This document shows, in pieces, positions 10,409 through 20,648 of a DNA stretch of 64,000 nt. The DNA is from Cupriavidus lacunae. Lineage in GTDB: Bacteria > Pseudomonadota > Gammaproteobacteria > Burkholderiales > Burkholderiaceae. The DNA lies in assembly GCF_003353055.1 (NCBI RefSeq), contig NZ_QKWJ01000022.1, positions 1 through 64,000 on the forward strand. The letters are read 5' to 3'. The position numbers and the translations under genes are program-made. Positions within the stretch are counted from its first letter, which is position 1. Every line of letters starts with the position of its first letter. A model generated the notes under the pieces. It was not told where the DNA came from and made no database searches. It saw only the letters and a program-made list of their open reading frames with translations.

Positions 10409-10460
10409 CATCCAGCGACGTTCTCGCTGGATGTCAGAAATTAATATAGAATTCTGACAT
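10409..10460 (+). promoter_or_regulatory. twin inverted repeats in the AbiE-type promoter
   Basis: Two dyads abut. The first has 10-bp arms at 10409-10418 and 10424-10433 (CATCCAGCGA and its complement, 5-base loop). The second has 9-bp arms at 10431-10439 and 10452-10460 (ATGTCAGAA and its complement) around an AT-rich core containing TAATAT, a likely -10 box. The antitoxin start is 26 bases downstream. AbiEi of Streptococcus is known to autorepress by cooperative binding to two inverted repeats, so these are the likely operator sites. Confidence 0.6.
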
Positions 10461-10485
10461 TCGATATCGATTTACACAGAAGGCG

Positions 10486-11082
10486 ATGAACACGCTCCCC
10501 GAAGCCGTGCTGCTACATGCTCATTCCCTGCCAGAGGGAGGCATTGTCTCGCCCAAGGAATTCCTTCATTTGGGAACCCGCGCCGCGGTCGATCAGGCTA
10601 TGTCGCGCCTGACCAAGGCTGGCAAACTGCTGAGAGTGGCCCGCGGCAGCTATGTGGTGCCCGTTTCCAGCCGCTTCGGAACCCGTGCGCCTGCCCCGGA
10701 AAAGGTCGTGGAGGCGCTTTCCGCTCACAGCGGTGAAGTCGTCGTTGCGCATGGGGCCACAGCGGCGAATGCCCTTGGCTTGACGCAGCAGGTGCCGATT
10801 CGCGAGATCTACCTGACCTCCGGGCGCAGCCGCACGCTGCAGTTCGGGCGCTCCGAAATCATGGTGAAGCACGCCCCCCGCTGGATGTTGGCATTGGGCG
10901 CAGGACCTGCCGGTGCAGCGGTTCGTGCCCTGGCCTGGCTGGGACCACTGCACGCCCGTCGGTCACTGGCAACATTGCATCGCTCCCTTCCCCCGTCGGA
11001 ATGGCAGACGCTCGCAGCCACCCGTGCGGCGCTGCCATCCTGGATGGCACGCGCCATCGGCGAGGAAGCGGCGCATGGCTGA
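10486..11082 (+). CDS. AbiEi-type antitoxin / DUF6088-like transcriptional repressor
   Basis: 198 residues. The N-terminal winged-helix region (about 1-65: IVSPKEFLHLGTRAAVDQAMSRL followed by GKLLRVARGSYVVP) is typical of type IV antitoxins of AbiEi/DUF6088 type. The C-terminal half carries VVVAHGATAANALGLTQQVP and YLTSGRSRTLQFG, also characteristic. It likely represses its own promoter through the twin repeats just upstream and counteracts the downstream nucleotidyltransferase. Its stop overlaps the toxin start by 8 bases, implying coupled translation. Family recognition is good; the antitoxin role is inferred from context. Confidence 0.82.
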   Translation: MNTLPEAVLLHAHSLPEGGIVSPKEFLHLGTRAAVDQAMSRLTKAGKLLRVARGSYVVPVSSRFGTRAPAPEKVVEALSAHSGEVVVAHGATAANALGLTQQVPIREIYLTSGRSRTLQFGRSEIMVKHAPRWMLALGAGPAGAAVRALAWLGPLHARRSLATLHRSLPPSEWQTLAATRAALPSWMARAIGEEAAHG

Positions 11083-12103
11083 TGCCTTCCTGCGCCTCAG
11101 CGCCGATGACCAGCGCGAAGTATTGGAGATCGTCCGGGAACGGACCCAGCGTCCCACGCTACTGCTCGAAAAGGACGTTTGGGTCGTCTGGGCACTCAAT
11201 GCCCTCTTCAACTCCATCCTCGCCGGCGACCTGACCTTCAAAGGTGGGACATCATTGTCCAAAGCGTATAAGGTCATCGATCGCTTTTCCGAAGACATCG
11301 ACCTCACGCTCGATATCCGCAAGCTGCTTCCGGATCTGACTGGCGGCGCCGGTTTCCTGCCGCCAAGTCGAAGCCAGGCTTCGAAATGGACCCGCGCGGT
11401 CCGAGCCCGGCTACCCGGGTGGCTCGCGACAGCGGTACTGCCCGTCCTGGAAGCTGCGCTGGCACGTGACCAGTTGCACGCTACCCTGGAGATCGGCGGC
11501 GAGGACAAGGACAAGCTCCTGCTGCACTACCCAGCGGTCAAACCCAGCAGTGGCTACGTGCGAACGGTGGTAACCCTGGAGTTCGGTGGGCGCGCCACGG
11601 GCGAACCGCACCAGGCGCTGCCGGTGACATGCGACATGGCCGGGTATGTCCAGGGCATCCTCTTTCCGACCGCCACCCCAGTCGTAATGAGCGTCGCCCG
11701 GACCTTCTGGGAAAAGGCCACCGCAGCACACGTCTACTGCGCGCAAGGTCGAATCCGCGGCGAGCGATACGCACGCCATTGGCATGACCTGGCAGCGATC
11801 GCAAGAAGCGGGCATTTCGCGGATGCCCTGTCAAACCGGCAAGTGGCGATGGCCGTGGCCGAGCACAAGTCCTTCTTCTTCCCTGAAAAGGATGCTGAGG
11901 GTGGCACCCTCGACTACAGGACAACAGTAAGCGGTGGGATATGCATCGTTCCTGAAGGCGCTGCCAGGGAAGCGCTGCGGGAAGACTACGCGGCCATGAT
12001 CGGGGATGCCATGATGCTTGGCGATCCACTGGATTTCGATCAGCTCATGCACGCGTGCGCTGAAATTCAGCATCAAGCAAACAAATTGGCCACGATTGGT
12101 TAA
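11075..12103 (+). CDS. AbiEii/AbiGii-type nucleotidyltransferase toxin
   Basis: 342 residues from ATG 11075, which overlaps the antitoxin gene. The polymerase-beta-like NTase site is intact: GGTS (57-60) followed by Asp74 and Asp76 in SEDIDLTL. The downstream motifs ARTFWEKATAAHVY and RHWHDLAAIARSG match the third and fourth conserved motifs of AbiEii proteins. AbiEii toxins transfer nucleotides (known MenT relatives act on tRNA acceptor ends) and can give abortive phage infection. No truncation is seen, so the module looks functional. The frame is open further upstream inside the antitoxin gene, but that part has no homology. Confidence 0.85.
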   Translation: MADAFLRLSADDQREVLEIVRERTQRPTLLLEKDVWVVWALNALFNSILAGDLTFKGGTSLSKAYKVIDRFSEDIDLTLDIRKLLPDLTGGAGFLPPSRSQASKWTRAVRARLPGWLATAVLPVLEAALARDQLHATLEIGGEDKDKLLLHYPAVKPSSGYVRTVVTLEFGGRATGEPHQALPVTCDMAGYVQGILFPTATPVVMSVARTFWEKATAAHVYCAQGRIRGERYARHWHDLAAIARSGHFADALSNRQVAMAVAEHKSFFFPEKDAEGGTLDYRTTVSGGICIVPEGAAREALREDYAAMIGDAMMLGDPLDFDQLMHACAEIQHQANKLATIG

Positions 12104-12225
12104 GACACCCGAAATGGCATAAACCAAGGAGTGCGCAACTGGCGGCGAGCCCCCCCCCCCGGGGTCCGCCGGTCTGGCTGAACTCGACCATGGCCACGAT
12201 ATCGAAGCGCCGGGTACTTGCCATG
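12104..12225. other. region with a C10G4 tract
   Basis: Between the toxin gene and the dehydrogenase remnant. It contains ten C at 12151-12160 followed by four G. No gene is supported. Confidence 0.5.
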
Positions 12226-12640
12226 TCAGCCACCCTGGCCAAAGTCGAGCAGTACCTTGCAGCAATCGCGCGGATTGCGCTCGGCCAGCGCGAAGGCGTC
12301 GGCGACATCGCGGAAACCGACGTGGTGGGTGACAATTTTCCCGGGATTGACCAGGCCTTTCGCGATCCAGTCAATCACCGTCGGGAACATCGCGCAATTC
12401 AGCCTCGAGGCATACAGCGTCAATTCCTTCTTGGTGAGTTCCTGCTGCGGGATCGCCGATGGGGTTGACGAAAAGCCCAACACGCCGATGCGCCCGGCCG
12501 GCGCCGCAATGCGCACCGCCTCCTCCAGGATGGCCGGATGGCATACGGCATCGAAGATCAGCGTCGGCCCGCCTTCCACGCCTCGCGCCGCCAGCGCCTG
12601 TTCGACGGGTTCGCGCGCGGTGAGCGTTTCGAATGCTTCA
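12226..12640 (-). pseudogene. 3' remnant of a zinc-type alcohol/polyol dehydrogenase
   Basis: About 130 codons in one frame, ending at TGA 12228-12226. They give the C-terminal nucleotide-binding half of a medium-chain dehydrogenase ([31 protein letters not shown], then [20 protein letters not shown] and CCKVLLDF). The pattern is closest to the L-idonate/galactonate 5-dehydrogenase group. The catalytic N-terminal domain with its zinc ligands is missing. Homology stops at about 12640, exactly where a permease remnant begins on the other strand. A non-functional fragment left by a deletion. Confidence 0.7.
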
Positions 12641-13172
12641 TTCGGTATCTACTTTCCGAGATTCACGGGAACGATTTACGAACTACTGTCGGCGCCCATC
12701 TCCTCTCTGGAGATCGTAGCCGGATACGTTGGGGCAGCCGCTACCAAATCCGTGCTGCTTGGCATCAAGCATGCTCGTTACGGCCGGACTCTTCGTTCCG
12801 CTGCAGCTCGCTCATCCATGGTGGACGATAATTTTCCTGTTGCTGATGTCCCTCACATTCAGCCTTCTGGGCTTCATTATCGGCATCTGGGCTGACGGTT
12901 TCGAAAAGCTGCAAATGATTCCGCTGCTGATCATCACCCCGCTGGGTTTTTTAGGTGGCAGCTTCTATTCGATCGATATCCTGCCACCCTTCTGGCGAGC
13001 CGTAGCCCTGTTCAATCCAGTGGTCTATCTGATCAACGGTTTTCGCTAGAGCTTTTATGGGATAACAGACGTAAGTGTCGGCCTGAGTCTGGCGATGATC
13101 CTGGTCTTTCTGATGATATTGGCTGCGATCGTGGCGTGGATTTTCAAGACCGGGTATCGCCTGAAGGCGTGA
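12632..13172 (+). pseudogene. 5'-truncated, frameshifted ABC-2 type permease
   Basis: Homology to ABC-2 permeases of the YadH/NodJ type starts abruptly at [19 protein letters not shown] (about 12635) and continues to [12 protein letters not shown] frameshift at about 12755-12765 moves the coding to another frame ([13 protein letters not shown], then [20 protein letters not shown] and [14 protein letters not shown]). That frame meets TAG at 13047-13049 where relatives have Trp (GFR-W-SFYG), then resumes with SFYGITDVSVG up to a TGA at 13170-13172. The N-terminal half is absent. Three lesions together make this a clear pseudogene. Confidence 0.78.
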
Positions 13173-13292
13173 CTGGTTTGTCGCCGCCGCCCCCGTCTAC
13201 CAGGCGAACTATCGACTTCAACAGCCGCCCGGACAATGACTGGATACGGCGCCGTAACCTGGCTAGCGCAGCGGAGTAATTGAGTACCGATC

Positions 13293-14198
13293 ATGGACCT
13301 GCGTAGACTTCGATATTTCGCCGCTGTCGCTGAGGAATTGCATTTTGGCCGGGCCGCTGAGCGTATGCATGTCGTCCAGTCAGCGGTGAGCCATCAGGTA
13401 AAACTTCTGGAAGAGGAGCTGGGATTTCCGCTCCTGGAGCGCTCACGCCACAAGGTTCGGCTGACGGTCCCCGGCGAAATCTTCTTGCCCGAGGCGCTTG
13501 ATCTGCTTCGTCGGACTGATGAAGCGGTGCATCGTGCGCGTTCGTCGGCTGAAGGTGCGGTCGGCCGTCTGGCCATCGGCTTCGTGGACAACGTGCTCTG
13601 GTCGATATTGCCGCCGATGCTTCGGGACTTCCGCAAGCAGTGGCCGAGCATCAAGTTGACATTGCATCCGCTCGACCGGGCGGAACAGATCGAGGCACTC
13701 CGCACATCAGTCATTGATATCGGAATCATCCCGTCTCCCTCGCCCGGTCATCCGCTCAAGACCGTCGCACTCGAAGCGGCCCCCTTGATCGCGGCAATCC
13801 CGGACGGCCATCCGCTCGCCTCACGGTCCGCGCTGTCCATCGCCGACCTCGCCAACGAGCCGTTTGTTCTGTTTCCCCTGAGGATGAACAGCCGGATTCT
13901 GGAAGTCATCATCGCGTGCTGTGCTTCTGCCGGGTTTACGCCACGCGTCACGCAAGAGGCCGGACAGCTCCAGACCCTGCTTGCGTTCGTCAGCGCGGGC
14001 CTTGGGGTCACGCTGGTGCCGCAGTGGGTAGCACGCGTCCAGCAGCCAGGGGTCACCTACATGACCGTCAATGACCTGTCGACGCCTTATGAGTTGATCG
14101 CTGCATGGAATCCCGGCACGGACAATCCGGCGGTTGCGCACTTTCGAGAGATTGCGACCTCAATCGCCGGCCAGGCGCTTCACCAGTCGCCAGGCTGA
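13293..14198 (+). CDS. LysR-family transcriptional regulator
   Basis: 301 residues. The N-terminal helix-turn-helix (MDLRRLRYFAAVAEELHFGRAAERMHV and QSAVSHQVKLLEEELG, about 1-60) is that of the CbbR/BenM/CatR-like LysR subgroup. The effector-binding domain runs from about 88 to 290 (GRLAIGFVDN, then LVPQWVARV). It is intact, unlike the genes just upstream, and has no obvious partner: the permease before it is dead and guaA lies after it convergently. Its former target may have been the lost operon (inference). Confidence 0.88.
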   Translation: MDLRRLRYFAAVAEELHFGRAAERMHVVQSAVSHQVKLLEEELGFPLLERSRHKVRLTVPGEIFLPEALDLLRRTDEAVHRARSSAEGAVGRLAIGFVDNVLWSILPPMLRDFRKQWPSIKLTLHPLDRAEQIEALRTSVIDIGIIPSPSPGHPLKTVALEAAPLIAAIPDGHPLASRSALSIADLANEPFVLFPLRMNSRILEVIIACCASAGFTPRVTQEAGQLQTLLAFVSAGLGVTLVPQWVARVQQPGVTYMTVNDLSTPYELIAAWNPGTDNPAVAHFREIATSIAGQALHQSPG

Positions 14199-14229
14199 TC
14201 GCGCGCGTCACGCCTTCCTGGCAAAAAAT

Positions 14230-14252
14230 AAGGCGCCTCGAAGGCGCCCTAA
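14230..14252 (-). terminator. hairpin between guaA and the LysR gene
   Basis: A GC-rich stem (GGCGCC arms, extended by flanking A/T pairs) with a TCGAA loop, with an A run on its left side that reads as T on the minus strand. It follows the guaA stop by about 27 bases and probably ends guaA transcripts; it may work in both directions. Confidence 0.7.
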
Positions 14253-14278
14253 TTGGTCGATCGGAAATGACCGTCAAG

Positions 14279-15898
14279 TCACTCCCACTCGATCGTCGCC
14301 GGCGGTTTCCCCGACACGTCATACACCACCCGGTTCAGCCCACGGACTTCGTTGATGATCCGGTTCGAGCAACGCCCCAGCAGCGCATACGGCAGGTGCG
14401 CCCAGTGCGCGGTCATGAAGTCGGTGGTCTGCACCGCGCGCAGCGCGACGACGTAGTCGTAGGTGCGGCCGTCGCCCATCACGCCCACGGACTTGACCGG
14501 CAGGAACACGGCGAAGGCCTGGCTGGTCAGGTCGTACCAGCTCTTGCCGACCTGGTCCGGCTCGCACAGGCCCGCGGCGGCGTCCTGTTCGGTGGCGATG
14601 GTCTTGCGCAGTTCCTCGATGAAGATGGCATCGGCGCGGCGCAGCAGGTCGGCGTAGTCGCGCTTGACCTCGCCCAGGATGCGCACGCCCAGGCCCGGGC
14701 CCGGGAACGGGTGGCGGTAGACCATTTCCGGCGGCAGGCCCAGGGCCACGCCGAGCTCGCGCACTTCGTCCTTGAACAGGTCGCGCAGCGGCTCCAGCAG
14801 CTTCAGGCCCAGCGTTTCGGGCAGGCCGCCGACATTGTGGTGGCTCTTGATGGTGGTGGCCTTCTTGGTCTTGGTGCCACCCGATTCCACCACGTCCGGG
14901 TAGATGGTGCCCTGCGCCAGCCACTTGGCGTTGGTCAGCTTCTTGGCCTCGGCCTGGAACACTTCAACAAACTCGCGACCGATGATCTTGCGCTTCTGCT
15001 CGGGGTCGGTGACGCCGGCCAGGTGGCCGAGGAACTGGTCCGAGGCGTCGACATGCACGACCTTGGCGTGCAGGCGGCCGACGAACATTTCCATCACCAG
15101 CTTGCCTTCGTCCTGGCGCAGCAGGCCGTGGTCGACGAACACGCAGGTGAGCTGGTCGCCGATGGCGCGGTGGATCAGCGCTGCGGCCACGGACGAATCG
15201 ACGCCGCCGGACAGGCCCAGGATGACCTCTTCATCGCCGACCTGTTCACGGATCCTGGCAACTGCTTCCTCGATATGGTCGTGCATGACCCAGTCAGGCT
15301 TGCAGCCGGCGATCTGCAGCACGAAGCGCTCCAGCATCTGGCGGCCCTTGACGGTATGCGTGACCTCCGGGTGGAACTGCACGGCATAGTAGTGGCGCGC
15401 CTCGTCGGCCATGCCGGCGATCGGGCAGCTCGGCGTGGAAGCCATCAGCTTGAAGCCCGGCGGCAGGCCGGTGACCTTGTCGCCGTGGCTCATCCAGACC
15501 TTGAGCATGCCGTGGCCTTCCGGCGTGCGGAAATCCTCGATGTCCTTGAGCAGATCGGTATGGCCGTGGGCGCGCATCTCGGCATAGCCGAACTCGCGCT
15601 GGTCGCTCCACTCGACCTTGCCGCCCAGCTGCACGGCCATGGTCTGCATGCCGTAGCAGATGCCCAGCACCGGCACGCCCAGGTCCCACACGGCCTGCGG
15701 CGCGCGCAGCTGGTGGTCTTCATAGGTGCTGGCGTGGCTGCCCGACAGGATGATGGCCTTGGGGGCGAACTCGCGCACGAACGCGTCGGTGACGTCGTTC
15801 GGGTGGATCTCGCAATAGACGTGCGCCTCGCGGACGCGGCGGGCGATCAGCTGCGTGACCTGCGAGCCGAAATCAAGAATGAGGATTTTGTCGTGCAT
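14279..15898 (-). CDS. guaA: GMP synthase (glutamine-hydrolysing)
   Basis: Amidates XMP to GMP, the last step of guanine nucleotide synthesis. The 539-residue protein has the class I glutamine amidotransferase domain (about 1-200, nucleophile Cys81 in GICYGMQ), the ATP pyrophosphatase domain with its PP-loop ([10 protein letters not shown]), and the C-terminal dimerisation domain ending PPATIEWE. The start lies inside the last 26 bases of the upstream membrane protein gene. With guaB two genes upstream on the same strand, the whole GMP branch is clustered. Confidence 0.98.
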   Translation of the reverse strand: MHDKILILDFGSQVTQLIARRVREAHVYCEIHPNDVTDAFVREFAPKAIILSGSHASTYEDHQLRAPQAVWDLGVPVLGICYGMQTMAVQLGGKVEWSDQREFGYAEMRAHGHTDLLKDIEDFRTPEGHGMLKVWMSHGDKVTGLPPGFKLMASTPSCPIAGMADEARHYYAVQFHPEVTHTVKGRQMLERFVLQIAGCKPDWVMHDHIEEAVARIREQVGDEEVILGLSGGVDSSVAAALIHRAIGDQLTCVFVDHGLLRQDEGKLVMEMFVGRLHAKVVHVDASDQFLGHLAGVTDPEQKRKIIGREFVEVFQAEAKKLTNAKWLAQGTIYPDVVESGGTKTKKATTIKSHHNVGGLPETLGLKLLEPLRDLFKDEVRELGVALGLPPEMVYRHPFPGPGLGVRILGEVKRDYADLLRRADAIFIEELRKTIATEQDAAAGLCEPDQVGKSWYDLTSQAFAVFLPVKSVGVMGDGRTYDYVVALRAVQTTDFMTAHWAHLPYALLGRCSNRIINEVRGLNRVVYDVSGKPPATIEWE

Positions 15899-16496
15899 GA
15901 TGGGCCGATGGCGTGTCTTCCGGGACGGGCTCGGTCACGACTTCCGTGCCGGGGCCATAGCCCGGCGGCGGCGTGATGACCGGCTCGCGCCGGTATTCTG
16001 GGGTATTTGTTTGGCGCGCCACGGGGGCGACGCCGGGTTCCTTGCGGACTTCCTTCCTGTTTTCCAGTTCCTGCAGTGCGCGTTCGGCCTTCAGTTGCCG
16101 TTCGCGGTCGCGCACGCGCCTGGAAGCGGGGATCTGCACCAGCGCGAAAAACGCCAGCACCACTGCCATCACCGGTAGCCAGATCTTGCCCGCGCCGACC
16201 AGCGGCAGTTCCATGAACACCATCCAGGCAATGATCAGGATGGCACTGGCCAGGTTCACATAGCCGGCCGTGCGCGCAACCGGCACGGTCAGCTGGCCAT
16301 TGAACGTTGCCTGCCACAGCAGCACTGCCAGGCCGACCAGCGCCACGCCCAGCAACTGCCCGAACAGGGCCGGCTGCGGCTGCGGCAATTGCAGCGCCGC
16401 ATACAGCGTGGTAAACGGGGACATCAACAGCAGGATGCCCAGCAGCAGGTCCACCAGGGCATCGAAAAACAGCACGGCTCGCAGCAATACCTTCAT
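15873..16496 (-). CDS. hypothetical membrane protein between guaB and guaA
   Basis: 207 residues. Four hydrophobic segments occupy about residues 4-130, starting [21 protein letters not shown] charged coiled-coil-like helix ([20 protein letters not shown]) and a Pro-rich, probably disordered tail to residue 207 follow. I do not recognise a named family. It overlaps guaA by 26 bases and follows guaB by about 210, so it is likely co-transcribed with guaA. Nothing in the sequence ties it to purine metabolism. Confidence 0.75.
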   Translation of the reverse strand: MKVLLRAVLFFDALVDLLLGILLLMSPFTTLYAALQLPQPQPALFGQLLGVALVGLAVLLWQATFNGQLTVPVARTAGYVNLASAILIIAWMVFMELPLVGAGKIWLPVMAVVLAFFALVQIPASRRVRDRERQLKAERALQELENRKEVRKEPGVAPVARQTNTPEYRREPVITPPPGYGPGTEVVTEPVPEDTPSAHHARQNPHS

Positions 16497-16706
16497 TGGC
16501 GCTCCTCGTCATGGGCCCGGCCAATGGTGCGGCTGGCTGGTGCGGCCCACTGCAGGCAACCCACTGTCAGGCAACACCGGCTTGGCGAGCGGCCGGCCCG
16601 GATGGCATTCCGGTCAGGCGAAGGCGCCGCCCGCGGCAGTGCGCCCTCGCCCCGACGATCTCGCGGCCGCGCACCGCCGCCAGGCGACGGGCGCAACCAC
16701 TGCGCG

Positions 16707-18202
<1,496 letters not shown>

Positions 18203-18241
18203 CAGGAATGCGCGCTTTGCTGATGCACTGCAATGGGCTTC

Positions 18242-18510
18242 AGAACCCGTTCCACAATGAAGAAGGGGCGCGAAGGCTGCTGCCGGGCCGCAGGGCTAGG
18301 CGTGGCCGACGCGGCGTGGTTATTCCACGCAATCCAGCCGCAACAACGCCATGCGGCCCGGCAGCAGCCTTCCCTTCGGGTTCAAGCCAGGCGCGGCGCA
18401 CGCGTTGTTACGGGCCTTGACCTTGGAATGACCAAGGCCGGCGGCCCGCCGCCTAGCCTGCGCCGCGCCTGGCTTGAACGCGCTCCCTTCTTCATTGTGG
18501 AACGGGTTCT
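18242..18510. repeat. 269-bp element of nested inverted repeats
   Basis: The ends are a 26-bp perfect inverted repeat (18242-18267 and 18485-18510). Inside are a 21-bp pair (18272-18292 and 18352-18372) and a 20-bp pair (18381-18400 and 18459-18478). Small hairpins sit in the two loops (18314-18330, GCGTGG arms; 18421-18437, CCTTGG arms). The layout is two large stem-loops inside one outer stem. It encodes no credible protein and lies in the gap between guaB and the EamA gene. It looks like a REP/BIME- or MITE-type structured repeat. Confidence 0.8.
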
Positions 18511-18523
18511 CCAAGCGGTCTGC

Positions 18524-18529
18524 TATGCT
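18524..18529 (+). promoter_or_regulatory. candidate extended -10 of the EamA gene
   Basis: TGC precedes TATGCT, forming an extended -10 just outside the structured repeat and 30 bases before the start codon. The -35 is weak. Confidence 0.35.
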
Positions 18530-18559
18530 CGTCGTCCTTTTATCCGGGCGAAGCGAAGC

Positions 18560-19519
18560 ATGGGAATCGGCGTATTGTGCGGGCTGCTGGCAGGCGCCTT
18601 CTGGGGCATGGTCTTTATCGCCCCCAAGCTGCTGCCCGTGTTTTCGCCGTGGGAACTGGCCATCGGCCGCTACCTGGCCTACGGGCTGGTTGCCTTCGTG
18701 GCCGCCCTGCCACTGATGAAGCGCATCGCCCGCAAGCTGACCCGGGCCGACTGCGTGGCGCTGCTGCGCCAGGCCTTTACCGGCAACCTGCTCTACTACG
18801 TGCTGCTGGCCTTCGGCGTGCAGCTTGCCGGGGTGGGCCCGACCTCGCTGATCATCGGCATCCTGCCGATCTCGGTCACCATCATGGGCCGGCGCGACCA
18901 GGGCGCGGTGCCGCTGGCGCGGCTGGTGTGGCCACTGCTGGTGGTGGCCGCGGGTATCGCCTGCATCAATATCGACCTGTTCGGCGGCGCCCAGAGCGCG
19001 CATGCGGCGGCGGCCGGCGCGGCAGTGCGGCCGGTCTGGCAGAAGCTCGCCGGGGTCTGCTGCGCGGCGGGTGCGCTGGTCTGCTGGACGCTCTACGCGG
19101 TGGACAACGCGCGCTACCTGCAGCGCAACCCGCACTACAGCGGCAATGAATGGTCGGCGCTGTACGGCTTGTCGACCGGCGCGGTATCGGCGGTGCTGGC
19201 CGTGATCGGCTGGCTGCTGGCAGGCGACACGCTGAGCGCGGCCGACAACGGCCGCGACTGGCAGTGGTTCTGGATAGTCAATGCCGCGGTGGCGCTGGGT
19301 GCGTCGCTGATCGGCAACAACCTGTGGAATATCGCCAGCCGGCGCCTGCCCCTGACGCTGTCGGGCCAGATGATCGTGTTCGAGACGCTGTTCGCGCTGG
19401 CGTATGGCTTTGTCTTCGACCACCGCTGGCCCCGGCCGCTGGAAATCGCCGCCATTGTGTTGCTGATTGCCGGCGTGGCCTGGTCCGTGCGCTTGCACGC
19501 CACCGACAAGTCTGCGTAG
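18560..19519 (+). CDS. EamA/DMT-family transporter
   Basis: 319 residues with about ten hydrophobic segments in two EamA repeats (about 1-130 and 155-310). The N-terminus MGIGVLCGLLAGAFWGMVFI and the end of the first repeat (GPTSLIIGILPISVTIMG) are typical of drug/metabolite transporters. The frame runs open upstream through the inverted-repeat element, but homology begins at ATG 18560. The transported compound is unknown. It stands alone. Confidence 0.88.
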   Translation: MGIGVLCGLLAGAFWGMVFIAPKLLPVFSPWELAIGRYLAYGLVAFVAALPLMKRIARKLTRADCVALLRQAFTGNLLYYVLLAFGVQLAGVGPTSLIIGILPISVTIMGRRDQGAVPLARLVWPLLVVAAGIACINIDLFGGAQSAHAAAAGAAVRPVWQKLAGVCCAAGALVCWTLYAVDNARYLQRNPHYSGNEWSALYGLSTGAVSAVLAVIGWLLAGDTLSAADNGRDWQWFWIVNAAVALGASLIGNNLWNIASRRLPLTLSGQMIVFETLFALAYGFVFDHRWPRPLEIAAIVLLIAGVAWSVRLHATDKSA

Positions 19520-19723
19520 ACTAGCGAACGATGGCGCGGGGGTCACACGCGCCACGAAAAACAGCATCACCCGGGGTCAAACCGGCGCTACGCACCTGAT
19601 ACCGGGCGGGCGCCAAGCCATCGCCGCGGCTGTCCTGCCGCGGCATTGCCATGCGCGCAGCCGGCGGCCCAGCACGATTCCAGCCGCACCAGTAACTTCC
19701 GAGTCACTTTAAGACGCCTCGCC

Positions 19724-20245
19724 ATGAAACGATCGTCCGCGCTGTGCCTGCTTGCCGCCGCCACCGTCGCCGTTCCCGTCCAGGCCCTTGCCTACTGGCA
19801 ATGGCGCGACGCCAACGGCCACATGGTCTACAGCGACGTGCCGCCGTCGGCGGAGGCAGCCAGGGTGCTGCGCGCTCCAGGCCGCAATGCCGGCGAGTTC
19901 CAGCCGGTGCAAGCCGCCAGCGCCCCGACCGCAGCCCCTGCCGCCCCGGCCCCGGCAAAAGCCTCGGCAAAGCCCGCAGCAGCCCCGGCGCCGACAGCCG
20001 AAGAAGCCTTCCGGAAGCGCCGCGAGGCCAGCCTGAAAGCCGCCGCCGAAGAGGCCCAAAAGGAAAGTGAGGCGGCTGAACGCGAGGCCCGCTGCGTCCA
20101 GTTGCGCAACCACGCCAATGGCCTGCAGCAAGGCATGCGCGCGGCTGTTGCTGGCCCGGACGGTTCGCTGCAGCGCCTGACCAGCGAACAGCGCGAGGCC
20201 GAGATCCTCAAGACCAACGCCAGTCTCGAGCAGAACTGCAACTGA
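19724..20245 (+). CDS. DUF4124 domain exported protein
   Basis: 173 residues. A signal peptide (about 1-23, cleavage after VQALA) is followed by the DUF4124 motif YWQWRDANGHMVYSDVPPS, then an Ala/Pro/Lys-rich linker (about 65-100) and a charged helix rich in Arg, Glu and Ala with two Cys near the end. DUF4124 proteins are periplasmic and of unknown function. The start at 19724 is the one that gives the signal peptide. It ends at a strong hairpin shared with rnfH. Confidence 0.85.
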   Translation: MKRSSALCLLAAATVAVPVQALAYWQWRDANGHMVYSDVPPSAEAARVLRAPGRNAGEFQPVQAASAPTAAPAAPAPAKASAKPAAAPAPTAEEAFRKRREASLKAAAEEAQKESEAAEREARCVQLRNHANGLQQGMRAAVAGPDGSLQRLTSEQREAEILKTNASLEQNCN

Positions 20246-20254
20246 AGCCAAAGA

Positions 20255-20280
20255 AAAGCGGGGCGCATGCGCCCCGCTTT
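20255..20280. terminator. bidirectional terminator between DUF4124 gene and rnfH
   Basis: A perfect palindromic stem of 12 bp with a two-base centre, flanked by A on the left and T on the right. It serves the converging genes on both strands. Confidence 0.85.
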
Positions 20281-20300
20281 CCATGGCGGGCAGTCCCGGC

Positions 20301-20648
20301 TCAGCCGCTGCCGCGCAACCATTTCTGGCCTTCGCGGGTGCCGCCCGCGCGCTGCTTCTGCACCCGCCTGCGGCGCGCCTGCTTGGGATCGGCCGTCAGC
20401 GGCCGGTAAACCTCCACGCGGTCGCCTTCACGCACCACCGTCTCCGGCGTCTTGAGCTTGCCGAAAATGCCAACCCGCATGGTGGACGGATCCACCTCCG
20501 GACAGGCCTGCTGCAGCCCGGAACCGACGATGGCCGCTGCAATCGTGGTTCCCGCCGGCACGTCGATCTCTTTCAGGAAGACGGCATCCGGCCGCGCATA
20601 GCAGACCGCAACATGCACTGTCCCCGCGCCGGCTTCAGTTGGTGCCAT
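20301..20648 (-). CDS. rnfH: RnfH family protein (UPF0125)
   Basis: 115 residues with a ubiquitin-like beta-grasp fold signature: VHVAVCYARPDAVFLKEIDVPAGTTIAAAI and VGIFGKLKTPETVVREGDRVEVYRPL, followed by DPKQARRRRVQK. The start at 20648 lies inside the end of ratA (14-base overlap) with GAGGTG 6 bases before it. The ratA-rnfH pair next to smpB is a conserved gene order in proteobacteria. Biochemical role not established. Confidence 0.92.
   Translation of the reverse strand: MAPTEAGAGTVHVAVCYARPDAVFLKEIDVPAGTTIAAAIVGSGLQQACPEVDPSTMRVGIFGKLKTPETVVREGDRVEVYRPLTADPKQARRRRVQKQRAGGTREGQKWLRGSG

Noticed and set aside
10409..10433. The 10-bp hairpin before the antitoxin gene as a terminator
   Set aside because: No T run on either strand, and it adjoins a second dyad over the promoter; an operator is more likely.
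12045..12374. Minus-strand frame around the C10G4 tract as a small protein
   Set aside because: It overlaps the dehydrogenase remnant out of frame, and its composition is set by the homopolymer.
18320..19570. Long minus-strand frame across the inverted-repeat element and EamA gene
   Set aside because: It is the antisense shadow of the transporter. The part inside the repeat is low complexity, and the sense protein has clear EamA features.
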